Source: a virus
Length of the DNA stretch: 26,578 nt
IMG/VR virus record: IMGVR_UViG_3300037119_003911
Coordinates: 1-26,578 of that record
Direction: 5' to 3' (one strand)
Part shown: one piece after another, positions 11,720-20,915 of the stretch
How the letters are laid out: the number at the start of each line of letters is the position of its first letter
How positions within the stretch are numbered: position 1 is the stretch's first letter
Notes under the pieces: generated by a model
What the model saw: the letters and a program-made list of their open reading frames with translations, nothing else
What the model was told of the DNA's origin: nothing
Databases searched by the model: none
Made by a program: the position numbers and the translations under genes

Positions 11720-12169
11720 TTAGGCGACGTTCAACAGGAGGGCGGGAAGGGTGATGTTCTGACCGTTCGTCGCCAACGTCGACGGGGTCGGCACGTCGAT
11801 GCCGATGAGGACGTCGGTGTCGGCGCCGGTGGTGCGGATGTAGTAGCCGACACATGTCCACGTCTCCCCCGACGCGACCGAGGTGAGTGTCGGGGCGGGG
11901 GCGGTGATGGATGCCAGGTTGCCGGTGTCGTCCTCGGTGACGGTGATCGTCAGATCGAGGTTGGCGTTGGCCCTCGTGTAGCCGGTGGCGGTGGCTTCGT
12001 CGAGGGTGGTGGCGATGGCGTCGGCGATCGTGTTCAGATCTTGGATAGCGCCGGTGGTGAGGGCGGTGCCTTTGAACACGATCATGCGTAGGTCGGGGGT
12101 TGTCGACCCTGACGCCCATGCCGTGTTGAGCAGCGAGTACACGCCCTTGGTTGTCATCGTGAATGCCAT
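11720..12169 (-). CDS. Tail/baseplate-associated structural protein
   Basis: A 149-residue protein begins MAFTMTTKGVYSLLNTAWAS, then alternates short Thr/Ser/Val-rich strands and turns, typical of a β-rich tail accessory protein. An AGGAG site overlapping the stop of the upstream fibre gene precedes the ATG. Its position between the collagen-like fibre and the LamG-like appendage gene indicates a tail-tip or fibre-attachment role. The family was not identified. Confidence 0.6.
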   Translation of the reverse strand: MAFTMTTKGVYSLLNTAWASGSTTPDLRMIVFKGTALTTGAIQDLNTIADAIATTLDEATATGYTRANANLDLTITVTEDDTGNLASITAPAPTLTSVASGETWTCVGYYIRTTGADTDVLIGIDVPTPSTLATNGQNITLPALLLNVA

Positions 12170-12177
12170 TGGTGCTC

Positions 12178-13362
12178 CTAGGTGATGATGTAGACGACGG
12201 TGGGCGACCAGGTGCCGAGGGCGTCGTACGATGCCTGCGAGCCGGCCCAGAGCCCGGTGGCGCCGGACACGTTGGTGACACCGGCCGTCCAGGCGGCGTT
12301 GCCGTTGAGGAAGCTGCCGGCGCCGGCACCGTTCGAGCCGGGGGCCAGACCTCGAGCTGTCGTCGTCGTGGAGAACAAGGTGTTGCCCTGCGCCGTCGAC
12401 AACGACTGCAACGCGATCTTGCCGGTCGGGATCGTCCCCGCCGATGATGCCAGGGCGACGGTGACCTCCCAGTGGGTACCCATGTCGACCGAGTCGGCCG
12501 TGACGTTGAACAGCGCCCACTGCGCGGCGGAGGTGTAGTTCTGGACGTACACCTGGAACCCGGCTTTGATCCGGCCGAGCCCGACGGTGACGTCCAGGCC
12601 GTCGACGGTGGTTTCCATGATCCACAACTTCGTCGAGGCGGTGAACGTGGCGTTGTTGCCGCGGAGCTGGTTGCCGGTGATCCCGGCTTCGACGGTCGTC
12701 GAGTTGTACAGGAACGGGAACACGTTCCCGGCGCCGGACACCCCTGACGGTGGCAACGTCCAGGTGCCGTCGTCTTTGAGGAACCGGCCTGATGTGGTGG
12801 CCGGGTTGGGGACGGCGCCGCGGGTGGTGGTCGTGAAGTCGGCGATGCCGAGCGTCAGGTTGGCGCCGAGTGTGCCGGTGCCGGTGAGCGGCGCGGTCGT
12901 CGTGACGGTGGTCGCCTTGTCGGCTTTCAACGCGTCGGCGGTCGTCATCGCCGTCGTCGACGCGCCGCCGAGCGTGGTCAACATGGCGGCGGTCGTGGTG
13001 TCGTCGAGCACCGTCTTGGCCGCCGCGGTCACGACGGCGGTGTCGAACATCCAGGTGGCACCGGACGCCGTGACGACGATGTCACCCTTGTCGCCGTCGG
13101 TGACCCCGGTGCCGCCGCCACCGGTCGGGGTCTGCCACGACGTCGCATAATCCACGGCCGAGGTCTTGGTGAGCACCTGTGACGTTGTGCCACCGGTGGG
13201 GACACCCGGACCGGCCGCACCCGTCGCACCGGCCGGGCCGGTCGGCCCGGTGGGGCCTGGAGGGCCGGCAGGGCCGACACCGCCGGCGCCGCCACCACCG
13301 CCGACGATCACCGCGGTGTCACCGTCGGCCTCGACCACGATCACAGCAGGAGGAGAAGCCAT
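12178..13362 (-). CDS. Collagen-like tail fibre
   Basis: The 394-residue product starts MASPPAVIVVEADGDTAVIV, then a Gly-rich hinge and a Gly-X-Y collagen-like run at residues about 29-54 (GPAGPPGPTGPTGPAGATG). Further on are Thr/Ala-rich segments and two typical phage-fibre elements, GRFLKDDGTWTLPP and GSFLNGNAAWTAG. Such proteins form trimeric fibres for host recognition. An in-frame upstream extension was rejected because it overlaps the baseplate gene by more than 100 bases. The start gives a 2-base spacing. Confidence 0.8.
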   Translation of the reverse strand: MASPPAVIVVEADGDTAVIVGGGGGAGGVGPAGPPGPTGPTGPAGATGAAGPGVPTGGTTSQVLTKTSAVDYATSWQTPTGGGGTGVTDGDKGDIVVTASGATWMFDTAVVTAAAKTVLDDTTTAAMLTTLGGASTTAMTTADALKADKATTVTTTAPLTGTGTLGANLTLGIADFTTTTRGAVPNPATTSGRFLKDDGTWTLPPSGVSGAGNVFPFLYNSTTVEAGITGNQLRGNNATFTASTKLWIMETTVDGLDVTVGLGRIKAGFQVYVQNYTSAAQWALFNVTADSVDMGTHWEVTVALASSAGTIPTGKIALQSLSTAQGNTLFSTTTTARGLAPGSNGAGAGSFLNGNAAWTAGVTNVSGATGLWAGSQASYDALGTWSPTVVYIIT

Positions 13363-13364
13363 AT

Positions 13365-13736
13365 CTACGCCGTCCTTAGTCGAGTGGTGCGGAGTGTCGT
13401 CGTGGAATGGGTGACATCCGCTGTGGCGGTCACCGCCCCGGCGAGCACGGTGTGGACGGTGCCGTCCGGGTACGTGATCTCGAGATCCCACGCCCCTTTG
13501 AGCGGGACGAGCTCGGCGTCGTCGGCGTCCAGGGCGACGTCGACGATGTTGGGGGTGGTGACGGTGCAGGTCATCGACACGATCGTGGTGCCGGACGGCT
13601 TGTCACGGATCTCGGCGGCGACCGTCGCGCCGGTCAGGTCGACCGGGTCGGTCTGTTCCGGGTCGGCCCACAACACGACACGGAACGTGTAGGTGTCACC
13701 GCGGTACAGGGTGAGCGGATAGGTGCCGGGCATCAT
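13365..13736 (-). CDS. BppU-like baseplate protein
   Basis: The 123-residue β-rich protein has the RGDTYTFRVVLWADPEQTDP...DLTGATVAAEIRDKPSG segment characteristic of the N-terminal domain of baseplate upper (BppU) proteins and related Ig-like phage modules, then ALDADDAELVPLKGAWDLEI. It is likely part of a baseplate or fibre-attachment ring. It starts three bases after the small upstream gene. Confidence 0.65.
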   Translation of the reverse strand: MMPGTYPLTLYRGDTYTFRVVLWADPEQTDPVDLTGATVAAEIRDKPSGTTIVSMTCTVTTPNIVDVALDADDAELVPLKGAWDLEITYPDGTVHTVLAGAVTATADVTHSTTTLRTTRLRTA

Positions 13737-13739
13737 GGG

Positions 13740-14000
13740 TTAAGTCCTCCCGGTGATGAATTGGCGGTGGCCGGTGCGGGCGATGATGACGACGTGGCCG
13801 ACGGTCGGGGTGTAACCGGTGGCAGCGTTCGTCGCCGATGTCGCCGACGCGGCGATCCCGACCCGGACCTGGAGCGGTGTCGTCGACGTGATGACACCGC
13901 GGACCGTCGTCGTCGCCGGCGCAGCGGTGACCGTGCTGCCGGCGGTCGCGGCGTTTGCCAGGTCGATGAATGCCCGGGCCAGCTCGACGTCGTCGTTCAT
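13740..14000 (-). CDS. Small tail-associated β-rich protein
   Basis: An 86-residue protein, MNDDVELARAFIDLANAATA then Thr/Val-rich strands TVRGVITSTTPLQVRVGIAA, ends VGHVVIIARTGHRQFITGRT. The strand pattern suggests an OB-fold-like structural protein. The ATG overlaps the stop of the hub gene (ATGA). It is not further recognised. Confidence 0.55.
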   Translation of the reverse strand: MNDDVELARAFIDLANAATAGSTVTAAPATTTVRGVITSTTPLQVRVGIAASATSATNAATGYTPTVGHVVIIARTGHRQFITGRT

Positions 14001-15061
14001 GCCGCCACCCTTGTCGTGCCGCCCATCGCGGCGTCGGCGGTCAACCCGATGGTGAGCTTCTCGACGACATGTTTCGTGTCGATGCCGAGCAGGGCGTTAC
14101 GTAGGAGGATGACGTCACCGGGGACGAGGGCGCAGTTCGGGACGGCGGTGAACGACACCGACCGGGACGCACCCAACCCGGACACCAGGCGGGCGTTCGC
14201 GGCGTCGGCACACATCGCGTCGGAGGTGAACAGGTCCGATTCGATCCAATCCGGCTTCCGGCCGAACGGGCCGCCATAGCGGGCGGTCGACGTGGTGTCG
14301 GTGGCGGTCGCCTTGAACACGACGCCGGCGTCGTTCGGGGGTGACGCCGCGATGATCCGGTTGTAGATCTTGTCATCGGTCGCCGACAGCGACGCCGACA
14401 CCAACACACCCTCGGGGCCTTCGTCGATGGTCCACACCGGCGGCCCCGACCCGGTGGCGGTGTCGACCAGCCGGAAAGTGCCCAACCCGTCGAACCGTGG
14501 CGCCTTCCCGATCGCCGCGACCAACTCCTTGACGGCGTCCCACGGCGCCGTCTTCACCTCGAACACTGCTGCCGGCACCGTATAGGTGCTGGACGGCAAC
14601 GCCCGCGGGGCGTGCGGCACCGCGGTCGCGATCAGGGCGGCGACGACGTCGACGACTTGGGCGCCGGCGGCGACCTCGTAGTCGTCCTCAAGCCGGGCAT
14701 CGAACGCGAACTTGGAGCGGTCCAGGCCGGACAGGCGGAGTGCGCCGGTGTCGGCGTCGACGTCGAACCCGACGATCTTGAACACCCCCAACGGCACCAG
14801 TTCCGGGGTGGCCCGATGTCCGACGATGCCGCGACGCACCGCGAGCTCGGTGCCGAACTCGCCGATCGGGAACCCTTCCGGGGTGACGACCGTGATCTCA
14901 CACTGCCCGTACGACGCCGCGCCGGCGTCCAGGGTGACCGACCCGTCGACGACTTGGAGCCCGGACATGATCGTCTGCCCGAACTGCAACACGTCGACCT
15001 CGACAACCATCTTGTGGGGGCCACGCACCGCGGTCAGGAACTCGGGGGTGACAGGGTTCAT
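13997..15061 (-). CDS. Tail hub / DUF5047-like minor tail protein
   Basis: The 354-residue protein begins MNPVTPEFLTAVRGPHKMVV and continues with DVLQFGQTIMSGLQVVDGSVTLDAGAASYGQCEITVVTPEG. This is the pattern of DUF5047-type actinophage tail proteins, taken to be baseplate hub components that help form the adsorption tip and tail channel. Later strands, including LVPGDVILLRNALLG, complete a β-rich body. The ATG overlaps the stop of the large minor tail gene (ATGA); a 15-residue longer form extends into that gene. Confidence 0.7.
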   Translation of the reverse strand: MNPVTPEFLTAVRGPHKMVVEVDVLQFGQTIMSGLQVVDGSVTLDAGAASYGQCEITVVTPEGFPIGEFGTELAVRRGIVGHRATPELVPLGVFKIVGFDVDADTGALRLSGLDRSKFAFDARLEDDYEVAAGAQVVDVVAALIATAVPHAPRALPSSTYTVPAAVFEVKTAPWDAVKELVAAIGKAPRFDGLGTFRLVDTATGSGPPVWTIDEGPEGVLVSASLSATDDKIYNRIIAASPPNDAGVVFKATATDTTSTARYGGPFGRKPDWIESDLFTSDAMCADAANARLVSGLGASRSVSFTAVPNCALVPGDVILLRNALLGIDTKHVVEKLTIGLTADAAMGGTTRVAA

Positions 15062-17106
15062 GACAGCACCGCCGGGGCGTCGACTTCGACATAGGTGATC
15101 GTCCACTGGCGGTAGTCGCGGAACTGGGGGTCAGGCGACGGGATGCGTGACGTGGCGTGTCCGGTGACAGCCATCCACCGATAGGGGTGCCCCCAGTCGA
15201 ACCGGCCCTGATACAGCACCACCGGCGCGGTACGCAGCAGCGATTGGAGGGCGGCGGCGTCGTCGAAGCTGCGGGTGACGACCGTCATCTCACCCGCCCC
15301 GAGACTGGGGGTGTCCCACACGGTGACCGGCGACGCCCTGCCGATCACGTCGAGCAGACCGACCCGGTGTTCGGTGGTCACCGTCGCGTCGTCAACGACG
15401 AGCTCGACGATGACGCCGCCGTCGGGGGCGGCGGGTGACCGCATCCATTCCCCGCAGCCGGTGTCGGCCACCCTCCACACCACCGGGGACGTCGTCACGG
15501 CCCACGGCCCCGACGCCGTCGTGGTGCCATCGGCGGACCGGACGAGTCCGCGGGCCCGGTACCACAGGTCGACACCTTCGGGCATCTCGTAATCGTCGAC
15601 CGTGACCGTCTCGGTGTCCTCGGCGACCGCCAACGCCCCGCGGATCGGCACCCAGTCCATTGCGTCGGTGGAACGTTCGACTTGGACATGGGTCCATGCG
15701 GTGTGTGCCAGGTCGCGGGTCACGGTGATCGTGACGACACTGTTCGCGGTCGGCCCGGCCGACGTCATCGACATGTTGTCGACGTCGAGCGTGCCGGACC
15801 ACGACGGTCCGACACCGCCGGCCGGTTGCAGACGGACATGCGGCGTCGCGGTGACAGCGCCGAGCGGGGCGATGCCGGCCACGGTGTACGTCGTCCACGA
15901 CGACGCGGGGGTCGGGATAGCGGTGTAGTCGTAGGAGACGAGGACTCCCGCCGTGTCGCGCCAGTGCAACACCAAGACGGCGCCGAGGCCGGCGGTCACG
16001 GTTGCCCGCAACCTGACTGACAGTTCGTAGCGGCGGCCGGGGACAACCGGGACACCGGACTGTTCGACCCCGTAGGAAGCGGTCGCCGGCAGGGTGGAGG
16101 TCTGGTGGAGGTAGCGGCCGGATTCGCCGCCGGTCGTCTCCATCGTCGACGCCGACGAGGTCGGTGTGCCATAGACGGTGGTGGACAACAAACTCCAACC
16201 GGTGCCGGGCGCAGCACCGGTCTCGAAGCCGGGGTTGGTGAGCATGTTGCCGACCGGTGGGCTGTCGTCGATCGTCGTGCCGGCGACGATCGACGCCACT
16301 TGCGGCGGGTCGGTGTTCGTCAGGAACGTCGACCCGGCTGTCCACGCCGACCAGTGCGGTGCCCCGTTGACGTTCTGCGCCGTCGCCACATACGCCTTGT
16401 AGGTGACGGCGTCCGGGAACGGACCGATGACACGCGTCGTCGCAGTTGTCACGACATCGAGGGTGTCGTAGTCCGCGGCGGCGTCAGGAGTGAACCCGGC
16501 TGCGGTGTACTGCGCGGCGGTGAACACCTTGACCCGATATCTGGCCTGCGTGCCTCCGGCGTCGGCGTCGACGTCGCCGGTATGGGTCCACGACAGCGTC
16601 GGCGACGCCGTGGTGATCGTGCCGGACGGCCCACCGACGGTGACGGTCGGCACCGCGCACCACACGGCATACATCACGAGCTCGAGGAGGTCGACGTGGA
16701 TGCTCCCGCTCGATGTCGGCGCTGACACGTCGAGCCGCCACCCGTCGACCGTGGCCTGGTCGCTGATCCCGACCGGCGCCAACGCCGTCTGCCCGTAGGC
16801 GACCGTCGCGGTCGGGTAAGACAGCGACCATGACGTGAACTGGCTACCGGCCGCGTTCTGCAACGAGAACACCACGCCCATCGGGTCGACACCGGCTGTT
16901 GTCCAGGCGCGGGACCAGATCCCCGCAGACTTGACGATCGCCCCGGCCGGCAGGGTGAACGTGGTCAACCCGAACAGGAACTGGGCGAGCCTCACCCCGG
17001 TGAGGTCGGAGCTGTCGGTGACAGCGACATGTCCACTGGCGGCGCCGCCGACGATGGTGCCGGTGTTCGACAGTGTCGCGTTCGGGATGATCGAGACGGC
17101 GGTCAT
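15058..17106 (-). CDS. Large minor tail protein with carbohydrate-binding-like domain
   Basis: The 682-residue protein follows the tape measure. Its N-terminal ~150 residues are a β-rich fold. Residues about 155-280 resemble fibronectin-III-like modules (SPTLSWTHTGDVDA). A segment starting NMLTNPGFETGAAPGTGWSL (about 290-440) resembles a galactose-binding/CBM4_9 sandwich. Another FN3-like stretch follows (VQVERSTDAMDWVPIRG), and the C-terminus (HPYRWMAVTGHATS) is compatible with a distal-tail/baseplate region. It is probably a tail-tip protein combining structure and host-wall binding. Domain boundaries are approximate. The start overlaps the tape measure stop (ATGA). Confidence 0.7.
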   Translation of the reverse strand: MTAVSIIPNATLSNTGTIVGGAASGHVAVTDSSDLTGVRLAQFLFGLTTFTLPAGAIVKSAGIWSRAWTTAGVDPMGVVFSLQNAAGSQFTSWSLSYPTATVAYGQTALAPVGISDQATVDGWRLDVSAPTSSGSIHVDLLELVMYAVWCAVPTVTVGGPSGTITTASPTLSWTHTGDVDADAGGTQARYRVKVFTAAQYTAAGFTPDAAADYDTLDVVTTATTRVIGPFPDAVTYKAYVATAQNVNGAPHWSAWTAGSTFLTNTDPPQVASIVAGTTIDDSPPVGNMLTNPGFETGAAPGTGWSLLSTTVYGTPTSSASTMETTGGESGRYLHQTSTLPATASYGVEQSGVPVVPGRRYELSVRLRATVTAGLGAVLVLHWRDTAGVLVSYDYTAIPTPASSWTTYTVAGIAPLGAVTATPHVRLQPAGGVGPSWSGTLDVDNMSMTSAGPTANSVVTITVTRDLAHTAWTHVQVERSTDAMDWVPIRGALAVAEDTETVTVDDYEMPEGVDLWYRARGLVRSADGTTTASGPWAVTTSPVVWRVADTGCGEWMRSPAAPDGGVIVELVVDDATVTTEHRVGLLDVIGRASPVTVWDTPSLGAGEMTVVTRSFDDAAALQSLLRTAPVVLYQGRFDWGHPYRWMAVTGHATSRIPSPDPQFRDYRQWTITYVEVDAPAVLS

Positions 17107-19418
17107 GCCCGACCTGCCCGAATAGCCATCGCCGCGGCTCTGACGGCGGGGGCGGTGGTGGTGCCGATCAACGCGGCGATCGGGCGGCCGTCGAGCATGA
17201 TCTTGATCGGCGGCAACGCCACCGTCGGCGCCGTCACGGTGACCCCACCGGTCCCGTTGGCATAGCGAGGCAGCCCGCGGCGGGACAGGATTTGGCGGGT
17301 GCGGCGCACCGATGTGACCTGGGTGCCGGGCGGGATCACCGTCTCACCGGTCAACAACATCTGGCGACCGTCGGGGAGCCGGATGAACTCGGGACCGGCC
17401 TCACCGGCAATCCCCGGTAAACCCTTGGAGCGCGGCACGGTGCCGCCCATCTCGCGTGGCCCTTCGAACGTCATCGACCCGATCACCCGGACATGACGGT
17501 CACGGGTGAGCCGGTTCAGTTCGGCGTCAGCGGCCGCCGTGTCAGCGTCGGCTTTGATCGCCGCGGTGCGGGTCGCTGACGCTTCGTCGAGCAGCCGCTT
17601 CGCTTCGTCCACATCGCCGCGGGCGAGCGCCGCCTTGATCTCGGTCATCTTCTCCGGCGGGATCTGGTTGACCGCGCCGATGTACTCGAGGATGCCGTCA
17701 CGGGCCGGCCCCTTCGCGGCGCCCGCCGTGTTCAGCAGCGCCGCGTTCTGGTTGTCCAGGCGTTCCGTCGCGGTCAGCGTTTCGCCGTTGGCCTCCGCCT
17801 GTTTGTCCTTGAGTTCACCGGTTGCCTTGGCCAGGTCGATCGCCGCGTCGCGGACGTCGTTGGCTGATGCCTTGTTGTCGCCGAGCATCTCGCCGAAGTG
17901 AGCGAACGCGTCGTTGACGAGGAGCTGTTGATCGGCGGCGGACGTCGCGGCGGCCACTTGGGCGTTGAGCGCGTCGGCTTGGGCGTGGAGTGCGTCGACG
18001 ATGCCCTGGGTGAGGTCTCGTTCTTCTTCGAGGGTCCGGTTGAACCCCGACGTGACACCCTGCGCCGCCTGGACGGCGGCGGTGTGATCCCGTTGCGCGG
18101 CGGCGGCGTCGGCGGTGCCCTGGGCGAGCGCCGCGGTCGACTCGGCGGCGTGCGCGTTGATCGATTCCCAATCGACGACCGCAGAGATCGCGCCGTGCGC
18201 GGCGGCGACCGTCTTCTCCATGTTGTCGCGTGATTCCTTCGACCCGAACGCGTTGAACATCGACTGGTCTTCGCCGCCCGGCAGGCCCTTCGACAGCGCG
18301 GTGAACCCCGTCGCGAGGGCCTTCAGGAGCGGCAGTGACCCCTTGCCGACTTCCAGCTCGAGACTTTCGAACTGGCCCTTGAGCTCATCCAGGCTGTCGC
18401 GCAACTCACGGGCTTCGGCGATCTGCGGGTCGAGGACCAGCTTGCCGGATTCGACCGACGCCAACGCGTCGGTGACCCCTTGGGCGCCCAGGTCGACGAG
18501 CTCGGCCATGTTGGTCCAGCCCTTGCCGAAGATCTTGGCGCCGGCCGCGGCCCGATCCGCGGCGTCAGGGATCGCGTTCAGGGCGCCGATCACGTTGAGG
18601 AACGTGGCGGTCACGTCTGTTGTGCCGCCCGGGCCGAGCGCGATCGCCGCGCCGATCTCTTTGAACTTGCCGGGCGTCTTCCCGGCGGTCGTGTTCATCC
18701 GGGCGAGCGCCGATTCGAGCGGGCCGACGCCGATCCCGAGGTCGCCGGCGACCTCCTGCAACCGGGACGCCTCATCAGCGGTCACGCCGAGGGCGTCGCG
18801 CAGCTCACCGGCGCCTAACGCGACGTTCTGGAAGTCGGTGATCGCCTTCCCGATCCCGGCGGCGAGCCCTGCGAACAGACCGACCCCCATCGCGGCCCCA
18901 CCGGCCGTCACAGCGTCGAACGCGGAGGCCGCAGCCCCGGAGAACTGGCCGAACCCGCGTTCGCCGGCTTCGGCGATCAGATCGCCGAGCCCACCGATCG
19001 ACGATTCCGCTTCGGCCGTGTCCGCGGTGACTTCGACTTCGGCGGTCGTACCGTCGAGGTCTTCGACGTCGCCGGCGACCTCCTCGAGCGAGTCGATGGC
19101 GTCGTCGGCGTCGGCGGTCGCTTCGACTTCGGCGTTGGCGCCGTCCAAGTCGTCGACGTCGCCGGCGACCGTTTCCAACGATGCTTCGGCGTCGCCGGTG
19201 TCGGCGGTGGCTTCGACCCGGGCGGTGGCCCCGTCAACCTGGCCGGCCTTGTCGGCCACCTTGTCCAAGTCGTCGATCGCTTCTTTGGCGTCGACGTCGA
19301 CGGGGATCTTGACCGTCTTCTTTTCGAGGTCGTCGGCTTTGTCGGCGATCTTGTCGATGACTTTCGACGCGTCGTCTTGGGCGGTGATGCGGGCGCGGAG
19401 TTCAGCGTCGCGGGCCAT
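17103..19418 (-). CDS. Tape measure protein
   Basis: The 771-residue protein is Ala/Asp/Glu-rich with long helices. Residues 39-142 consist of a roughly 30-residue repeat (see separate entry). A hydrophobic stretch occurs at 162-195 (AASAFDAVTAGGAAMGVGLF), suitable for membrane insertion at genome delivery, followed by coiled helices and a C-terminal KGLPGIAGEAGPEFIRLPDG element typical of tape measure C-termini. It sets tail length and aids DNA ejection; at about 0.15 nm per residue it implies a tail near 115 nm. It starts 4 bases after the gp10-like gene, with no assembly-chaperone genes in front. Confidence 0.88.
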   Translation of the reverse strand: MARDAELRARITAQDDASKVIDKIADKADDLEKKTVKIPVDVDAKEAIDDLDKVADKAGQVDGATARVEATADTGDAEASLETVAGDVDDLDGANAEVEATADADDAIDSLEEVAGDVEDLDGTTAEVEVTADTAEAESSIGGLGDLIAEAGERGFGQFSGAAASAFDAVTAGGAAMGVGLFAGLAAGIGKAITDFQNVALGAGELRDALGVTADEASRLQEVAGDLGIGVGPLESALARMNTTAGKTPGKFKEIGAAIALGPGGTTDVTATFLNVIGALNAIPDAADRAAAGAKIFGKGWTNMAELVDLGAQGVTDALASVESGKLVLDPQIAEARELRDSLDELKGQFESLELEVGKGSLPLLKALATGFTALSKGLPGGEDQSMFNAFGSKESRDNMEKTVAAAHGAISAVVDWESINAHAAESTAALAQGTADAAAAQRDHTAAVQAAQGVTSGFNRTLEEERDLTQGIVDALHAQADALNAQVAAATSAADQQLLVNDAFAHFGEMLGDNKASANDVRDAAIDLAKATGELKDKQAEANGETLTATERLDNQNAALLNTAGAAKGPARDGILEYIGAVNQIPPEKMTEIKAALARGDVDEAKRLLDEASATRTAAIKADADTAAADAELNRLTRDRHVRVIGSMTFEGPREMGGTVPRSKGLPGIAGEAGPEFIRLPDGRQMLLTGETVIPPGTQVTSVRRTRQILSRRGLPRYANGTGGVTVTAPTVALPPIKIMLDGRPIAALIGTTTAPAVRAAAMAIRAGRA
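18995..19304. repeat. 90-bp repeats in tape measure gene
   Basis: Protein residues 39-68, 69-98, 99-128 and 129-142 align with a 30-residue period (core ...TADxxxA..SLExVAGDVxDLDGxxAEV). The two central units are close and the first diverged. At DNA level this is a 90-bp tandem repeat with substitutions. It is a natural site for length change. Confidence 0.8.
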
Positions 19419-19421
19419 CGT

Positions 19422-19850
19422 TCACCCGCCGATCCGTGACCACGCCGTCTCGGCGTCGCGTGCCGCGGCGTCAAGCCCCTGCTCGGCGCCGGCGGTGAAC
19501 GTGCGCCGTGCCGGCACACCGGAGACGTGCACCTTGCGGCGGGGGCCGTACGGGGTGCGTAGGAACCCGCCAGAGGGCGCTACAACGTCGTGTGACGACG
19601 TTCCGTCCTCGAGGATGGTCCACACCGCTCTGGACCCGTCTGCGACCACCTCGGCCGATCCTGTGGCCTTGACGATGCGGGTGGTGGCCCTGCCCATGCG
19701 ACGCCCGCGGGAGAACCCGCCGTCGCCGCCGGTGTCAGCCCTCAGCCGGTTGGTGATGGCGTCGTCGACGACGCCGATGCCGGCGGCGGGCCATTCGTCG
19801 GCGAACCGTTGGACGTCACGCGCCCAGGCACGAATCGGGTCGGCGGACAC
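19422..19850 (-). CDS. HK97 gp10-like / tail completion protein
   Basis: A 142-residue protein, beginning MSADPIRAWARDVQRFADEW and later GPRRKVHVSGVPARRTFTAG then AEQGLDAAARDAETAWSRIGG, resembles the HK97 gp10-like family of neck/tail proteins. These usually sit between the head-tail connector and the tail terminator. Here the gene lies after the major tail protein and directly before the tape measure, in the place where assembly chaperones are normally found. It is basic in the centre and probably forms part of the neck or tail-completion ring. Confidence 0.55.
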   Translation of the reverse strand: MSADPIRAWARDVQRFADEWPAAGIGVVDDAITNRLRADTGGDGGFSRGRRMGRATTRIVKATGSAEVVADGSRAVWTILEDGTSSHDVVAPSGGFLRTPYGPRRKVHVSGVPARRTFTAGAEQGLDAAARDAETAWSRIGG

Positions 19851-19853
19851 TGG

Positions 19854-20465
19854 TCACGCCGACACCTTCTCGGCCTTGTCGGCCTTCGCAGTCTGGACGA
19901 CGAGCCCGGTCGGGGTGATCGTCGTCTGCCCCCACGCGATGTCGGGTTTGCCGGACGTCGGCCATGACCCGGTCGCCAACAGGATCTCGTTGGCGGTGCC
20001 GCCGAACGTGGCGGCGGACAACACGACCCGGCCGACGGCCCGGGGCGCCTTGTTGGCCTCGTTAAGCCCGAGCATGTAGTACACCTCGACGGCGTCGTGG
20101 GTGTACAGGTACTCGGCGAGGGACATGGTTTGTGCCGGGGCGACACCGACGGTGGCATGAGCGTCCTGGATCATCTCGACGTCCAACGTCCAGGTGGACG
20201 CGGTGGGGGTCGGGATCGTCGAGCCGAGCTGACAGAACGTTGACGGCAGATCCTGCGTCGTGGTGTCGGCCGACGGGGTCAACGCGCCGGACGTGATCTG
20301 GCAGGACCAGAACGTCGAGTCGGCTTCGTAGTCGGCGTAGTCGACGGTGGCCGCGGTCCCGCCACCGGGCGCGTCCCAGTCCGGGAGGTAGCCGACGGCG
20401 GCGGGGTCGACGTCGGTGAACGCGAGCACACCGGACGAGATGCGCCAGATCAATGGTGCGGTCAT
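19854..20465 (-). CDS. Major tail protein
   Basis: The 203-residue protein is β-rich with few charged clusters: LIWRISSGVLAFTDVDPAAV, WTLDVEMIQDAHATVG, VEVYYMLGLNEANKAPRAVG. It resembles tail-tube proteins of siphophages, which polymerise as hexameric rings around the tape measure. The location between the tail-terminator-like gene and the gp10-like gene fits. The start follows a GGAGG site inside the preceding gene's end. Confidence 0.7.
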   Translation of the reverse strand: MTAPLIWRISSGVLAFTDVDPAAVGYLPDWDAPGGGTAATVDYADYEADSTFWSCQITSGALTPSADTTTQDLPSTFCQLGSTIPTPTASTWTLDVEMIQDAHATVGVAPAQTMSLAEYLYTHDAVEVYYMLGLNEANKAPRAVGRVVLSAATFGGTANEILLATGSWPTSGKPDIAWGQTTITPTGLVVQTAKADKAEKVSA

Positions 20466-20468
20466 GGG

Positions 20469-20915
20469 TTATACCTCCACAGGGGTTGGCGGGACAGTCA
20501 CCGCATCAGGTGCGGGCGGGGGACAGAACGTGCGGGCCGTGATCGTCGCGGTGGCGGTCACGACCGACGACCGGATCGACGTGTCGAGCGGCAACCCGAG
20601 AATCGGGGCGGGCCGCCAGCCGTCGACCTCGAACCCGGGTGCCGACCCGATGGCGTCGAGGATGGCGGATTTGAGTTCGCGTAGCCCGGCGACTTGGGCG
20701 TGGACGGCGCCGTCGTAGACGAGTACGACCGGGAACCGGACCAGGGTGATCGCGGTGGATTGGCCGATGGTGCCGGGGAATCCTTCGTCGTCGTCGATCC
20801 AGATCTTCGGCGCGACGATCCGCCCCGCGGGCGGGGGGTACGGATCGACGCGGCCGGGCAGCACAGGCTTGAGCGCGTCGTACAGGACGGCGTGGAAGTC
20901 GTCGAGGACGGACAT
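20469..20915 (-). CDS. Head-tail connector / tail-terminator-like protein
   Basis: The 148-residue product, MSVLDDFHAVLYDALKPVLP...VYPDG-like strands and a LRELKSAILDAIGSAPGFEV helix, has the αββ layout of tail-terminator/minor-tail (gpU-like) proteins. The start overlaps the preceding stop by one base (TGATG). The order capsid, connector, terminator, tail tube is canonical. The name is inferred from order and rough layout. Confidence 0.55.
   Translation of the reverse strand: MSVLDDFHAVLYDALKPVLPGRVDPYPPPAGRIVAPKIWIDDDEGFPGTIGQSTAITLVRFPVVLVYDGAVHAQVAGLRELKSAILDAIGSAPGFEVDGWRPAPILGLPLDTSIRSSVVTATATITARTFCPPPAPDAVTVPPTPVEV

Noticed and set aside
18115-20079. Long plus-strand reading frame of 654 codons over the tape measure
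   Set aside because: Ser/Ala/Pro-rich mirror frame of an Asp/Ala-rich coding sequence; spans several genes with convincing minus-strand products.
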